DNA of 64,000 bases from Lachnospiraceae bacterium (GTDB taxonomy: Bacteria > Bacillota > Clostridia > Lachnospirales > Lachnospiraceae). This document shows, in pieces, positions 1 through 7,423 of the stretch. Each line of letters starts with the position of its first letter. The stretch's first letter is position 1. The notes beneath the pieces were generated by a model. That model saw only the letters and a list, made by a program, of their open reading frames with translations, did no database searches and was not told where the DNA came from. The position numbers and the translations under genes were made by a program. Location of the stretch: positions 1 to 64,000 of the forward strand of contig JAAWEL010000023.1 in NCBI GenBank assembly GCA_022794255.1, in the 5' to 3' direction.

Positions 1-1
1 A

Positions 2-793
2 ATGAATAATATTGTAAAACCGGTTCCGTGTAAGATTCTGGAAGTTAAGAAAGAAAGCAAATTAGAATATACCTTTAAAGTGGAAACCGACATTAAGCCC
101 AACCATGGACAGTTTTTACAGCTTTCCATTCCCAAGATCGGTGAGGCTCCCATCTCCGACAGCGCATATGGAGACGGCTGGATTGACTTTACGATCCGTT
201 CCGTAGGAAAGGTGACAGACGAGATCTTTACCAAGGGCCCGGGCGATGTATTGTTCCTGCGTGGCGCGTACGGCAAGGGCTGGCCGGTAGAGAAGTTTGA
301 GGGCAAGAATGTGGTCGTGATCACCGGCGGAACAGGTCTTGCTCCTGTGAGAAGTATGCTCAACAAGTTCTACAATGAACCGGATTATACCAAGAGCGTT
401 ACCCTGATCACCGGATTCAAGAACGAAGAGGGCATTGTGTTTAAGGGTGAGTTAGAGAAGTGGAAAGACCGCTTCACCACCTTCTATACCCTGGATGCAG
501 AGAAAAAGGAAGGCTGGAATACCGGCTTTGTGACTGAGTTCGTCTCCAAGGTTGACTGGGCCTCCTTTGGCGACAACTATGAGGTAGTGATCGTAGGACC
601 GCCGCCAATGATGAAGTTCACAGGGATCGAGTGCGGCAAATGTGGCGTGCCGGATGAGAAGATCTGGGTATCCTATGAGCGGAGAATGTCCTGTGCAGTA
701 GGTAAGTGCGGCCATTGCCGTATTGATGAGGTGTATGTATGTCTGGAGGGTCCGGTATTTAACTACACCCAGGCCAAATATCTGGTAGACTAA
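2..793 (+). CDS. asrB: Anaerobic sulfite reductase subunit B (FAD/NAD(P)H reductase subunit)
   Basis: A 263-residue flavoprotein that would pass electrons from NAD(P)H through FAD and a 2Fe-2S centre toward the catalytic subunit AsrC. The sequence shows a ferredoxin-reductase-like FAD domain (FTIRSVG), a nucleotide-binding loop GGTGLAP at residues 109-115, and a C-terminal cluster site with Cys 231, 236, 239 and 247 (C-x4-C-x2-C-x7-C), as in dihydroorotate dehydrogenase electron-transfer subunits. The ATG lies at base 2, so its ribosome site and the expected asrA are outside the window. asrC follows after 19 bases. The pairing with asrC makes AsrB much more likely than PyrK or a generic ferredoxin-NADP reductase. 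Confidence 0.93.
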   Translation: MNNIVKPVPCKILEVKKESKLEYTFKVETDIKPNHGQFLQLSIPKIGEAPISDSAYGDGWIDFTIRSVGKVTDEIFTKGPGDVLFLRGAYGKGWPVEKFEGKNVVVITGGTGLAPVRSMLNKFYNEPDYTKSVTLITGFKNEEGIVFKGELEKWKDRFTTFYTLDAEKKEGWNTGFVTEFVSKVDWASFGDNYEVVIVGPPPMMKFTGIECGKCGVPDEKIWVSYERRMSCAVGKCGHCRIDEVYVCLEGPVFNYTQAKYLVD

Positions 794-812
794 AGGAAGG
801 GAGCGTAAAAAT

Positions 813-1877
813 ATGAATCACGATATTGACGTTAAGAAAGTCCGTATAAATTGTTACAGACAGTCCAAGGTTGCGGGAGAATTCATGCTTCAGCTGCGCG
901 TTCCCGGTGGTCTGATCAGTGCAAAGCATCTGTCTCTGGTTCAGGAGCTGTGCGAGACCTATGGAAACGGAACGTTCCATATGGGTACCCGTCAGACGCT
1001 GAATGTGCCGGGGATCAAGTATGAGAATATTGAAGCCTGCAATAAAAAGATTCAGGAATATATCAAGGATGTGGATGTGGAGATGTGCGGCGTGGACATG
1101 GAGACAGTTGCCCATCAGCCGGCAGAGTATGATCCCCAGAGCGGATATCCTACCATTGGAGCCCGCAATATCATGTCCTGTATCGGTAATGCCCACTGTA
1201 TCAAGGGTAATGCCAATACCTATGAGCTGGCAAGAAAGATTGAGAAGCTGATCTTCCCGTCCCATTACCATATCAAGGTGGCGGTAGCCGGCTGTCCCAA
1301 TGACTGTGTCAAGGCCAATTTCAATGATTTTGGCGTGATGGGTATCAACAAGATGGTCTATGACTATGACCGTTGTATTGGCTGCGGCGCCTGTGCAAAG
1401 GCCTGTGAGCATCATGCCACTGGCGTTCTGACCCTGAATAAGGATGGTAAGATTGATAAGGATACCTGTTGCTGTGTAGGCTGCGGTGAGTGTGTGCTTG
1501 CATGTCCCACCAGTGCCTGGACCAGGAATCCGAAGAAGCTGTACCGTGTGACCTTAGGCGGACGTACCGGTAAGCAGAATCCCCGTTCCGGTAAGCTGTT
1601 CTTAAACTGGGTAACAGAGGATGTGGTTTTGGGAATGTTTGCCAACTGGCAGAAGTTCTCTGCATGGGCATTGGATTACAAGCCGGAGTATCTCCATGGC
1701 GGACATCTGATCGACCGTGTGGGCTATAAGGAATTTGTGAAGCATATCTTTGAGGGTGTGGAGTTCAATCCGGAAGCGAAGATGGCGGATGATATCTACT
1801 GGGCTGAGAATGAGCAGAGAGGAAATATGCATGTAATGCCTTTGTCTCAGCATAAGCATGCAGGTCCGCAGGCGTAA
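813..1877 (+). CDS. asrC: Anaerobic sulfite reductase subunit C (siroheme catalytic subunit)
   Basis: A 354-residue siroheme-dependent reductase expected to reduce sulfite to sulfide in six electrons. The siroheme/[4Fe-4S] ligand set is visible as C-x5-C (Cys 123 and 129, CIGNAHC) followed by C-x3-C (Cys 161 and 165, CPNDC). Directly after it come two ferredoxin-type [4Fe-4S] motifs (CIGCGACAKAC and CVGCGECVLAC) that would take electrons from AsrA/AsrB. The start has a good ribosome site (aaggaaggg). It lies in an operon with asrB, and the next operon makes siroheme, its cofactor. A dissimilatory DsrA-type enzyme is less likely because of the AsrB neighbour and the short length. Confidence 0.93.
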   Translation: MNHDIDVKKVRINCYRQSKVAGEFMLQLRVPGGLISAKHLSLVQELCETYGNGTFHMGTRQTLNVPGIKYENIEACNKKIQEYIKDVDVEMCGVDMETVAHQPAEYDPQSGYPTIGARNIMSCIGNAHCIKGNANTYELARKIEKLIFPSHYHIKVAVAGCPNDCVKANFNDFGVMGINKMVYDYDRCIGCGACAKACEHHATGVLTLNKDGKIDKDTCCCVGCGECVLACPTSAWTRNPKKLYRVTLGGRTGKQNPRSGKLFLNWVTEDVVLGMFANWQKFSAWALDYKPEYLHGGHLIDRVGYKEFVKHIFEGVEFNPEAKMADDIYWAENEQRGNMHVMPLSQHKHAGPQA

Positions 1878-1898
1878 GGGCTATTGCTTTTGAAAGCA

Positions 1899-1953
1899 GG
1901 GATAGAAAAGAAGGAGCAGGCAGGGAACTGTCTGTTCCTTCTTTATCTATCCC
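1899..1953 (+). terminator. Long imperfect hairpin after asrC
   Basis: Arms GGGATAGA and TCTATCCC bound a roughly 24-bp stem that also pairs AAGAAGGA with TCCTTCTT, with one bulge and two wobbles. It begins 22 bases after the asrC stop. No long T run follows, so it could be a weak terminator or an mRNA-stabilising 3' stem. It separates the asr operon from the promoter of the next gene. Confidence 0.55.
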
Positions 1954-2002
1954 TTCCCTGTGCCGCAATGTTATTTGATGGAAAAAACCGTTGCTGTCAG
2001 TC

Positions 2003-2031
2003 TTGTATTTCCTGAAAAAAAACAGTATACT
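2003..2031 (+). promoter_or_regulatory. Sigma-A-type promoter for the siroheme genes
   Basis: TTGTAT at 2003-2008 and TATACT at 2026-2031 are separated by exactly 17 bases. The expected transcript start near 2038 leaves an untranslated leader of about 100 bases before the ATG at 2137. It lies directly after the hairpin that closes the asr operon, so siroheme synthesis can be transcribed separately from the reductase. Confidence 0.6.
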
Positions 2032-2136
2032 GGTGGGAGTGCAAAATCTTTGGGATGATGGATAAAACAATACGCACATTTGTATAGACAGAGATGGAAA
2101 ATTAATCCGGTATTTGGGGAAGGCAGAGGAGAGAAG

Positions 2137-4548
2137 ATGAAGCTTCGGATAGGAACAAGAAAAAGTAGATTAGCCTTGGTGCAGACAGAGCTGGTAAGGG
2201 ATAAGATTTTGGCCTGTTTTCCGGACATGGAGACAGAACTGGTTCCAATCAGTACCAAGGGAGATAAGTATTTGGATCGGTCTTTGACCAGCTTTGGAGG
2301 GAAAGGTGTGTTTACAAAGGAGCTGGAGGAGGCTCTTTTGCAGGGGGAGATTGACCTGGCGGTTCACAGTGCGAAGGATATGCCCATGGAACTTCCGGAA
2401 GGTCTGGCCCTGGGGGCAGTGCTGCCCAGAGAGGACCCAAGGGATGTTCTGGTGACTCTGGATGGGACATTGGCAGAGGAGCTGCCAGAGGGAAGTGTGA
2501 TCGGTACCAGCAGCCTGCGGCGCGAGCTGCAGATCCGGCAGCTGAACCCCCAGGTACAGGTTGGCCTCCTGCGGGGAAATGTACAGACCAGGTTAAAGCG
2601 GCTGCAGGAGGGAGAATACAAAGGGATTCTGCTGGCAGCCGCCGGATTGAAGCGGTTGGGGCTTTTGGAGCCGCCAGGGGTCTTTTTCCAGTATCTGAAT
2701 GTGAATCGGTTTATTCCTGCCGCAGGACAGGGGATTTTGGGAGTGGAGATCCGGGAGGGAGAGCTGGCTGAGGTGATGGCGGCGATTCACTCGGAGGAGA
2801 CAGCTGCCATGTTGTTGGCAGAGCGGAAATATTTGACGATTCTTGGGGGAAGCTGCAATGCCCCCTGTGGCGCCTATTGCCGGATGGAGAATGATCGCCT
2901 GATTATGTCAGCCATGTATGCCAGAGATGGGGTGCATCCGGTGCTTTGTGAGAGATATAAAGAGCTTAAGAACGGAGGAACAGGAGAAAAACCGCAAGGG
3001 CTTACAAAACAGGCAGTGGACTTGGCAGAGGAATTGGCCCGGCAGGTGAGACTGCAGCCGGTGTCTTTAGTGGGAGCAGGGCCGGGAGATGCAGGGCTTT
3101 TTACCCAGAAAGGACTGGATTGTGTCCGGAAAGCAGATGTGATTATTTATGATAACCTGATCTCTGGTTCCATTCTCAATGAGGCCCCGCTGGATGCAGA
3201 ATTGATCTATGCAGGAAAGCGTTCCAGCAATCATCATCTCACTCAAGAGGAGATTAACCAATTGCTGGTGGAGCAGGCTTTTCTGGGGAAATATGTGGTT
3301 CGGTTAAAGGGGGGAGATCCCTTTATTTTCGGGCGTGGCGGGGAGGAAGCGCTGGCTTTGACAGAAAATGGGATTCCTTTTGAAGTGGTTCCGGGAATAT
3401 CTTCCTCCTACAGTGTTCCTGCCTATGGGGGAATCCCGGTGACACAGCGGGGAATGGCTTCTTCCTTCCATGTGATAACCGGTCATGAGGGGGCACACAA
3501 GCTCCAGGAGGTACTGGATTATGCCACGCTGGCCAAAGAGGAAGGCACTTTGGTTTTCCTTATGGGTCTTAAGAATCTGGGAAAGATTGCAGAGCAGCTT
3601 TTGATCTGGGGAAAGGAGAAAGATACGCCAGCCGCGGTTATTCAGCAGGGAACCACAGCCGGGCAGAGAAAGGTGATCTCCACTTTGGAGCATGTGGAAA
3701 AGGCAGCAAAGCAGGCAGGAATTGAGACACCAGCCATTACGGTAGTAGGTGATGTGGTAGGGCTGGAGGAAAAGCTGGACTGGTTTGGAAAGGGGGTTCT
3801 TTCTGGCCGGCGGGTGCTGGTGACGGGAAGCCGGTATGTGGCTGGAGAGACAGCGGAGGCACTCAGGCCCTATGGGGCAGAGACGATATCTCTCAGTGTG
3901 GTGGAAAGCCGTTTACTGTGGACGGAGCAGATCCAGAAAAGTCTTAATGAGCTGGGAGATTACCAATGGATGGTATTTACCAGTGGAAATGGGGTGGATT
4001 TGTTTTTCCGGCTTTTGAGAGAACAGGATCTGGATCTGCGGAAATTAATGCATGTGAAATTTGCTGCGGTGGGTAAAAAGACGGCTGCGGCTTTAAGGCG
4101 TCATGGATTTTGCTGTGACTTTGTGCCTTCGGGATTTTCCGGGGCAGATCTGGCAAGGGAGTGGATCCCTGGTCTTGAAAAAGAGGATCGGGTGCTTTTG
4201 CTTCGGGCAAAGGATGGCTCCCCTGTGCTGTCTGAAAAGCTTGCAGAAGCAGGAGTGAACTTTGATGATGTGCCAATATATGAAACATGGGTGGATGAGC
4301 GGCGCAAAGAAGAGTTGAACCGTGTGATTCAGGAAGTGGATTATGTGACGGTTGCCAGCGGCTCTGCAGTGCGGGCCTTGTGCAGGATGGTGGAAAATGT
4401 GGGCGATCTGAAGGCAAAAGTGGTTTCCATTGGTCCGTCTACTACCAGGATGGCAGAGCAGATGGGGCTTCGGGTATGGAAAACGGCGGCAGAGTATACT
4501 TCGGAAGGAATGACAGCGGCAATTCTGGCTGATAACCTTAGAGGATAG
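2137..4548 (+). CDS. Trifunctional HemC-CobA-HemD fusion (hydroxymethylbilane synthase / SUMT / uroporphyrinogen-III synthase)
   Basis: An 803-residue fusion covering three consecutive steps from porphobilinogen to precorrin-2. Residues 1 to about 300 are hydroxymethylbilane synthase (IGTRKSRLALVQTEL; dipyrromethane-cofactor Cys 240 in GGSCNAPC). About 308-550 are uroporphyrinogen-III C-methyltransferase (VGAGPGD; VRLKGGDPFIFGRGGEEA). About 555-803 are uroporphyrinogen-III synthase (GRRVLVTGSR; VFTSGNGVDLFF). I chose ATG 2137 because a purine-rich ribosome site (gaggaga) precedes it and the HemC fold starts there; an in-frame TTG at 2080 would add 19 residues without support. The polypeptide order differs from reaction order, since HemD acts before CobA. 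With the next gene it supplies siroheme for AsrC. Confidence 0.92.
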   Translation: MKLRIGTRKSRLALVQTELVRDKILACFPDMETELVPISTKGDKYLDRSLTSFGGKGVFTKELEEALLQGEIDLAVHSAKDMPMELPEGLALGAVLPREDPRDVLVTLDGTLAEELPEGSVIGTSSLRRELQIRQLNPQVQVGLLRGNVQTRLKRLQEGEYKGILLAAAGLKRLGLLEPPGVFFQYLNVNRFIPAAGQGILGVEIREGELAEVMAAIHSEETAAMLLAERKYLTILGGSCNAPCGAYCRMENDRLIMSAMYARDGVHPVLCERYKELKNGGTGEKPQGLTKQAVDLAEELARQVRLQPVSLVGAGPGDAGLFTQKGLDCVRKADVIIYDNLISGSILNEAPLDAELIYAGKRSSNHHLTQEEINQLLVEQAFLGKYVVRLKGGDPFIFGRGGEEALALTENGIPFEVVPGISSSYSVPAYGGIPVTQRGMASSFHVITGHEGAHKLQEVLDYATLAKEEGTLVFLMGLKNLGKIAEQLLIWGKEKDTPAAVIQQGTTAGQRKVISTLEHVEKAAKQAGIETPAITVVGDVVGLEEKLDWFGKGVLSGRRVLVTGSRYVAGETAEALRPYGAETISLSVVESRLLWTEQIQKSLNELGDYQWMVFTSGNGVDLFFRLLREQDLDLRKLMHVKFAAVGKKTAAALRRHGFCCDFVPSGFSGADLAREWIPGLEKEDRVLLLRAKDGSPVLSEKLAEAGVNFDDVPIYETWVDERRKEELNRVIQEVDYVTVASGSAVRALCRMVENVGDLKAKVVSIGPSTTRMAEQMGLRVWKTAAEYTSEGMTAAILADNLRG

Positions 4549-4571
4549 AGTGTATAAGATCAGGCTGAGAA

Positions 4572-5162
4572 ATGAGCAGGAAGATAAAAGGGCAGAAAGG
4601 CAAACATGTGGATGAAGTAAGAAATATGGGCGGGCAGGCTGCAAAGGAGCTTTTCGAACCGGGAAGAGAAGGAGAGGATTCCGGAAAGAAGGCATATTTC
4701 CCTCTGTTTTTTAATCTGGAAGGGAAAAGGGTTCTGGTAGTGGGGGCCGGAAGGATCGCCACCCGCAGGGCTTTGGCACTGGCAGAGTTTGGAGCAAATG
4801 TGATGGTGGTTGCTCCCAAAGGAATCAGGCAGATGGATGAGCTGGCCCGGACAGGTATGGTGAGCTGGGAGAGACGATGCTTTGCAGCTGAGGATATGAA
4901 TGGGTGCTGGCTGACGGTTGCGGCCACAGATGATGCAGCAGTCAACCAACAGGTGGTGAGGCTTTGCAGGGAAAGACAGATTCTGGTAAACCATGCAGGA
5001 GACAAAAACCAATGTGACTTTTATTTTCCCGGGACAGCCAGGGAAGGAAGTCTGGTGGTAGGGGTCACTGCGTCCGGAACGGATCATCGGCTGGCGAGTC
5101 AAGCAACCAGACAGCTCGGCCAATGGATAAAGCAGTTTTGTGAAAAGAAGGACAGGAACTGA
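4572..5162 (+). CDS. Precorrin-2 dehydrogenase / sirohydrochlorin ferrochelatase-like protein (CysG N-terminal/Met8 family)
   Basis: A 196-residue protein of the NAD-dependent family that oxidises precorrin-2 to sirohydrochlorin; some members also insert iron to give siroheme. The Rossmann segment GKRVLVVGAGRIATRRALA begins near residue 54, preceded by FPLFFNLE, the usual family N-terminus. About 40 extra residues precede the conserved part, so a later start (for example ATG 4626) is possible. Later family features include LTVAATDD and the segment VNHAGDKNQCDFYFPG. It starts 23 bases after the HemC-CobA-HemD fusion, and the two form the siroheme branch that serves the sulfite reductase upstream. 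Whether this copy also chelates iron cannot be read from sequence. Confidence 0.88.
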   Translation: MSRKIKGQKGKHVDEVRNMGGQAAKELFEPGREGEDSGKKAYFPLFFNLEGKRVLVVGAGRIATRRALALAEFGANVMVVAPKGIRQMDELARTGMVSWERRCFAAEDMNGCWLTVAATDDAAVNQQVVRLCRERQILVNHAGDKNQCDFYFPGTAREGSLVVGVTASGTDHRLASQATRQLGQWIKQFCEKKDRN

Positions 5163-5174
5163 ATGGTGTATCAA

Positions 5175-5211
5175 AAATGGCAGGATCGGAAATTTACCGA
5201 TCCTGCCATTT
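5175..5211. terminator. Bidirectional terminator between convergent genes
   Basis: A perfect 15-bp inverted repeat (5175-5189 with 5197-5211, 7-base AT loop), with A-rich sequence on one side and T-rich on the other. It lies between the end of the siroheme gene at 5162 and the end of the convergent lipoprotein gene at 5235, so it can stop transcription from both sides. Confidence 0.85.
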
Positions 5212-5234
5212 GTTGTGTACCTGGCGGTGCAAAT

Positions 5235-6467
5235 TTACCAGGTCTTTTCCAGGTTCATCTTAAAGTCAATGGCATAAGGATTATCGCTGGCAGCTTTTAA
5301 ATCCTCATAGACAGTCCGGCGTTCCTGGCTGTCACCGCCGGCCCAGTATTCATAGCCCCGCAGATAGCTGTCAACTAAATCATCCCAGGATTCAAACAAA
5401 GGCTGCATGGTCTGGGCAATCTCCAGAGATTTGTCCAGAGCCTCCTGCTCTGTGTAATACCCGGCTGTAAAGTAATAGCCGAGAAGGTTCATGGCCCGGC
5501 AGTAATCCCATCCGGAAATGGCATTCTCGCCAAATTCTGTGTACATGGTGTAGGCATTGGCATAGGATTGAGCTTCTTCCTCGTCAAAGCTGTACTCATC
5601 CGTTAAAAGGGTCACCAGCTCCTCGGTCGGGGTATCGGCAGTCACGCCAATGCTCTCTAAGGTCTGCATGTTTTCTGCAAAATCAAGCCGGTGGCCCTCC
5701 GTCAGGATCCAGTTCAGAGTCTCATCGGCGGTGGCCCGGTCTGTTACATCCCACCATTCTGTGAGAAGTGGCTGAATCGTTTTTGCAGAATCTTCATTGG
5801 CAGGCAGACCGCCAAAGAGATTGTAATCCCAGTTGTTTACCTTTGTCAGGATTGCGTAAGAGGCGTTAAACCAGCGGATTGTGTCGCTCATTTCGGAAGT
5901 GAAGTTGTCCTCGATCTCCGGTGCTTCTTCGTGGAATTTGCTGCAGGAAGCCTTAAAGGATACCATGTCACCATCCGTTAATTTGTCAGCGATGTAGCTA
6001 AGTGCATAGTAAGCATAGTCTGTCTCGCCGTATACCAGATAAGCGCCTCCGGTAACACCATCGGCAGTCATTTTGCAGGTGAAAGCAGATACATTGCTGA
6101 GTTCAGAAACAGAAGGCGCCTCGGTCTCTTTCTTGTCAGAGACATTGTAGCTGCTTTCCAGCAGCGAGGTTACTTCATCCATGGAACTTGCCATTGCATT
6201 GGAGCCGGATTTTGGGAACTGCATGAGAACGACAGCTTTATCCCCTTTTTTGCTTCCCGCGCCTAACCAGCAATCCATCTGCAGATCCTCTTCACTCCAG
6301 TTCTGATCAAGGTAGATGGATGCAGTTTTGTCCGGTGTGGAGAACTCTTTCATTTTGGCAAGATAATCCTCCTGGGATTTGGCACCGCAACCCTGTAAGA
6401 TTACGGCGGAAGTCAGGGCAGTCAGGCAAAATACCAGGGCCCGATGCCAGTTCTTTTTGGTAAACAT
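5235..6467 (-). CDS. DUF1266-like surface lipoprotein
   Basis: A 410-residue predicted lipoprotein. The signal peptide ends in the lipobox ILQGC, with Cys 27 as the lipidation site. The N-terminal half (about 35-190) is an extracytoplasmic domain I do not recognise. The C-terminal half (about 200-405) resembles DUF1266: an Asp/Trp-rich start (NNWDYNLFGG), a WILTEGHR segment, and a helical end with GWDYCRAMNLLGYY. The ribosome site aggagg lies just upstream of the ATG. It is a single-gene unit with its own promoter and a terminator at 5175-5211. The function is unknown. The DUF1266 match is from pattern memory and is moderately sure. Confidence 0.8.
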   Translation of the reverse strand: MFTKKNWHRALVFCLTALTSAVILQGCGAKSQEDYLAKMKEFSTPDKTASIYLDQNWSEEDLQMDCWLGAGSKKGDKAVVLMQFPKSGSNAMASSMDEVTSLLESSYNVSDKKETEAPSVSELSNVSAFTCKMTADGVTGGAYLVYGETDYAYYALSYIADKLTDGDMVSFKASCSKFHEEAPEIEDNFTSEMSDTIRWFNASYAILTKVNNWDYNLFGGLPANEDSAKTIQPLLTEWWDVTDRATADETLNWILTEGHRLDFAENMQTLESIGVTADTPTEELVTLLTDEYSFDEEEAQSYANAYTMYTEFGENAISGWDYCRAMNLLGYYFTAGYYTEQEALDKSLEIAQTMQPLFESWDDLVDSYLRGYEYWAGGDSQERRTVYEDLKAASDNPYAIDFKMNLEKTW

Positions 6468-6483
6468 AGATTTTCCTCCTCTT

Positions 6484-6521
6484 TTTATATGGTGTAATTA
6501 TATTTTCGGTCAATACTGACC
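6484..6521 (-). promoter_or_regulatory. Promoter of the DUF1266-like lipoprotein gene with overlapping palindrome
   Basis: Read on the minus strand: TTGACC (6513-6508) and TATAAA (6489-6484), 18-base spacer, about 15-20 bases ahead of the ATG region. The -35 box is one arm of the palindrome GGTCA-N4-TGACC at 6508-6521, which would suit a dimeric repressor. No candidate regulator is adjacent. Confidence 0.6.
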
Positions 6522-6560
6522 AGAAAATCAAAGGGAAACAACCATCCTCTTTGCTGCGCA

Positions 6561-6605
6561 AAAAGGCCAACATCCATCCAGAAAAAGGATGTTGGCCTTT
6601 ATTGT
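6561..6605 (-). terminator. Rho-independent terminator downstream of the 203-aa gene
   Basis: A perfect 11-bp stem (6565-6575 GGCCAACATCC with 6587-6597) and an 11-base loop. On the minus strand it is followed by a T run (6564-6560). It lies about 90 bases after the stop of the minus-strand gene ending at 6695. The T-rich plus-strand side suggests it may also act in the other direction. Confidence 0.8.
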
Positions 6606-6694
6606 TCAGCTATCCGTAGAAATCTGTGACAGTCATTCCAACATCAAACAGCTGTATGCGGATAACCGTTTAGTCCATCTGAACCATGAAAATA

Positions 6695-7306
6695 TCAGTG
6701 GCTTGCGTAATATTCGTCAAACAGCTTGTTTACAGCTGTGTGGGTATCACCGCAGATAGAGGGAAGTTCTCCGCCCCATGCAGCGCCTGCCTGCTCAAAG
6801 CCTTTTTCCACAGCAGCCTGCATCTTCTTCATAGTCTCCACGTCATCCCCTGCCAAAGCGGCGGCGAAATCAAAGATACGCTGAGAGGTCTGCTTAACAC
6901 CCCAAAATCCATCTTCAGAAATGGCTTCCTTTGCCTCAGCCTGGGTCTTGGCATCCACGGTGTAATTGCCGCTGGCCATAAATTTCCAGAAGTTGTCGCC
7001 CTGCAGAGAAGCGGCGGTAACACCCTGCTTCTGGAAGGTCTGAGTCATCATATTGGTGAAACGGGACATCTGATTGTCCAGATCAGCCTTTAAGCTGTCC
7101 ACCAGTTTGGAGCGATCAGAATCACTCATCTTTGTAATATCGGTATCACGGCTGAACTCAGCCCGGTCTACGTTAGGGGTATTCTTGGAAACAGCATCCT
7201 CGGCCTTTGCAGGGGCCTGGGTGGAAGTGCTGACAGAGCTGTTCTGAACAGACTTGGTAGCCTGCGAATATTGCCGGACAGCATAATCCTGGTTATTAAC
7301 CTGCAT
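6695..7306 (-). CDS. Uncharacterised 203-aa protein, soluble, no signal peptide
   Basis: A soluble protein with a Ser/Thr/Gln-rich, probably disordered N-terminus (about residues 1-60), a helical middle (about 65-105), and a well-ordered, conserved-looking C-terminus with ISEDGFWGVKQTSQRIFDF, AAWGGELPSI and a final FDEYY. I recall similar C-terminal segments in hypothetical proteins of Firmicutes and Proteobacteria, but I cannot name a function. The ribosome site (aaaggagg) is strong. It is a single-gene unit with its own terminator at 6561-6605. An exact 8-base match to the -10 of sigma-D (flagellar) promoters lies about 57 bases upstream of the start, but its -35 is poor. Confidence 0.75.
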   Translation of the reverse strand: MQVNNQDYAVRQYSQATKSVQNSSVSTSTQAPAKAEDAVSKNTPNVDRAEFSRDTDITKMSDSDRSKLVDSLKADLDNQMSRFTNMMTQTFQKQGVTAASLQGDNFWKFMASGNYTVDAKTQAEAKEAISEDGFWGVKQTSQRIFDFAAALAGDDVETMKKMQAAVEKGFEQAGAAWGGELPSICGDTHTAVNKLFDEYYASH

Positions 7307-7362
7307 AGAAAAATCCTCCTTTTCTCTAAATTGATAATTTATGGAAATACCATTTGTAACAT

Positions 7363-7370
7363 ATATCGGC
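7363..7370 (-). promoter_or_regulatory. Possible sigma-D-like -10 element
   Basis: On the minus strand the octamer GCCGATAT lies about 57 bases upstream of the ATG at 7306 and equals the -10 of motility (sigma-D/sigma-28) promoters. The expected TAAA at -35 is absent (the position reads TTTA), so this could be chance. No better sigma-A promoter was found in this 117-base gap. Confidence 0.25.
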
Positions 7371-7423
7371 GTATTAGGGAAAAAGTAAAGAGGAAACGTA
7401 ACAAATTTTGATAAAGCAAAGGT

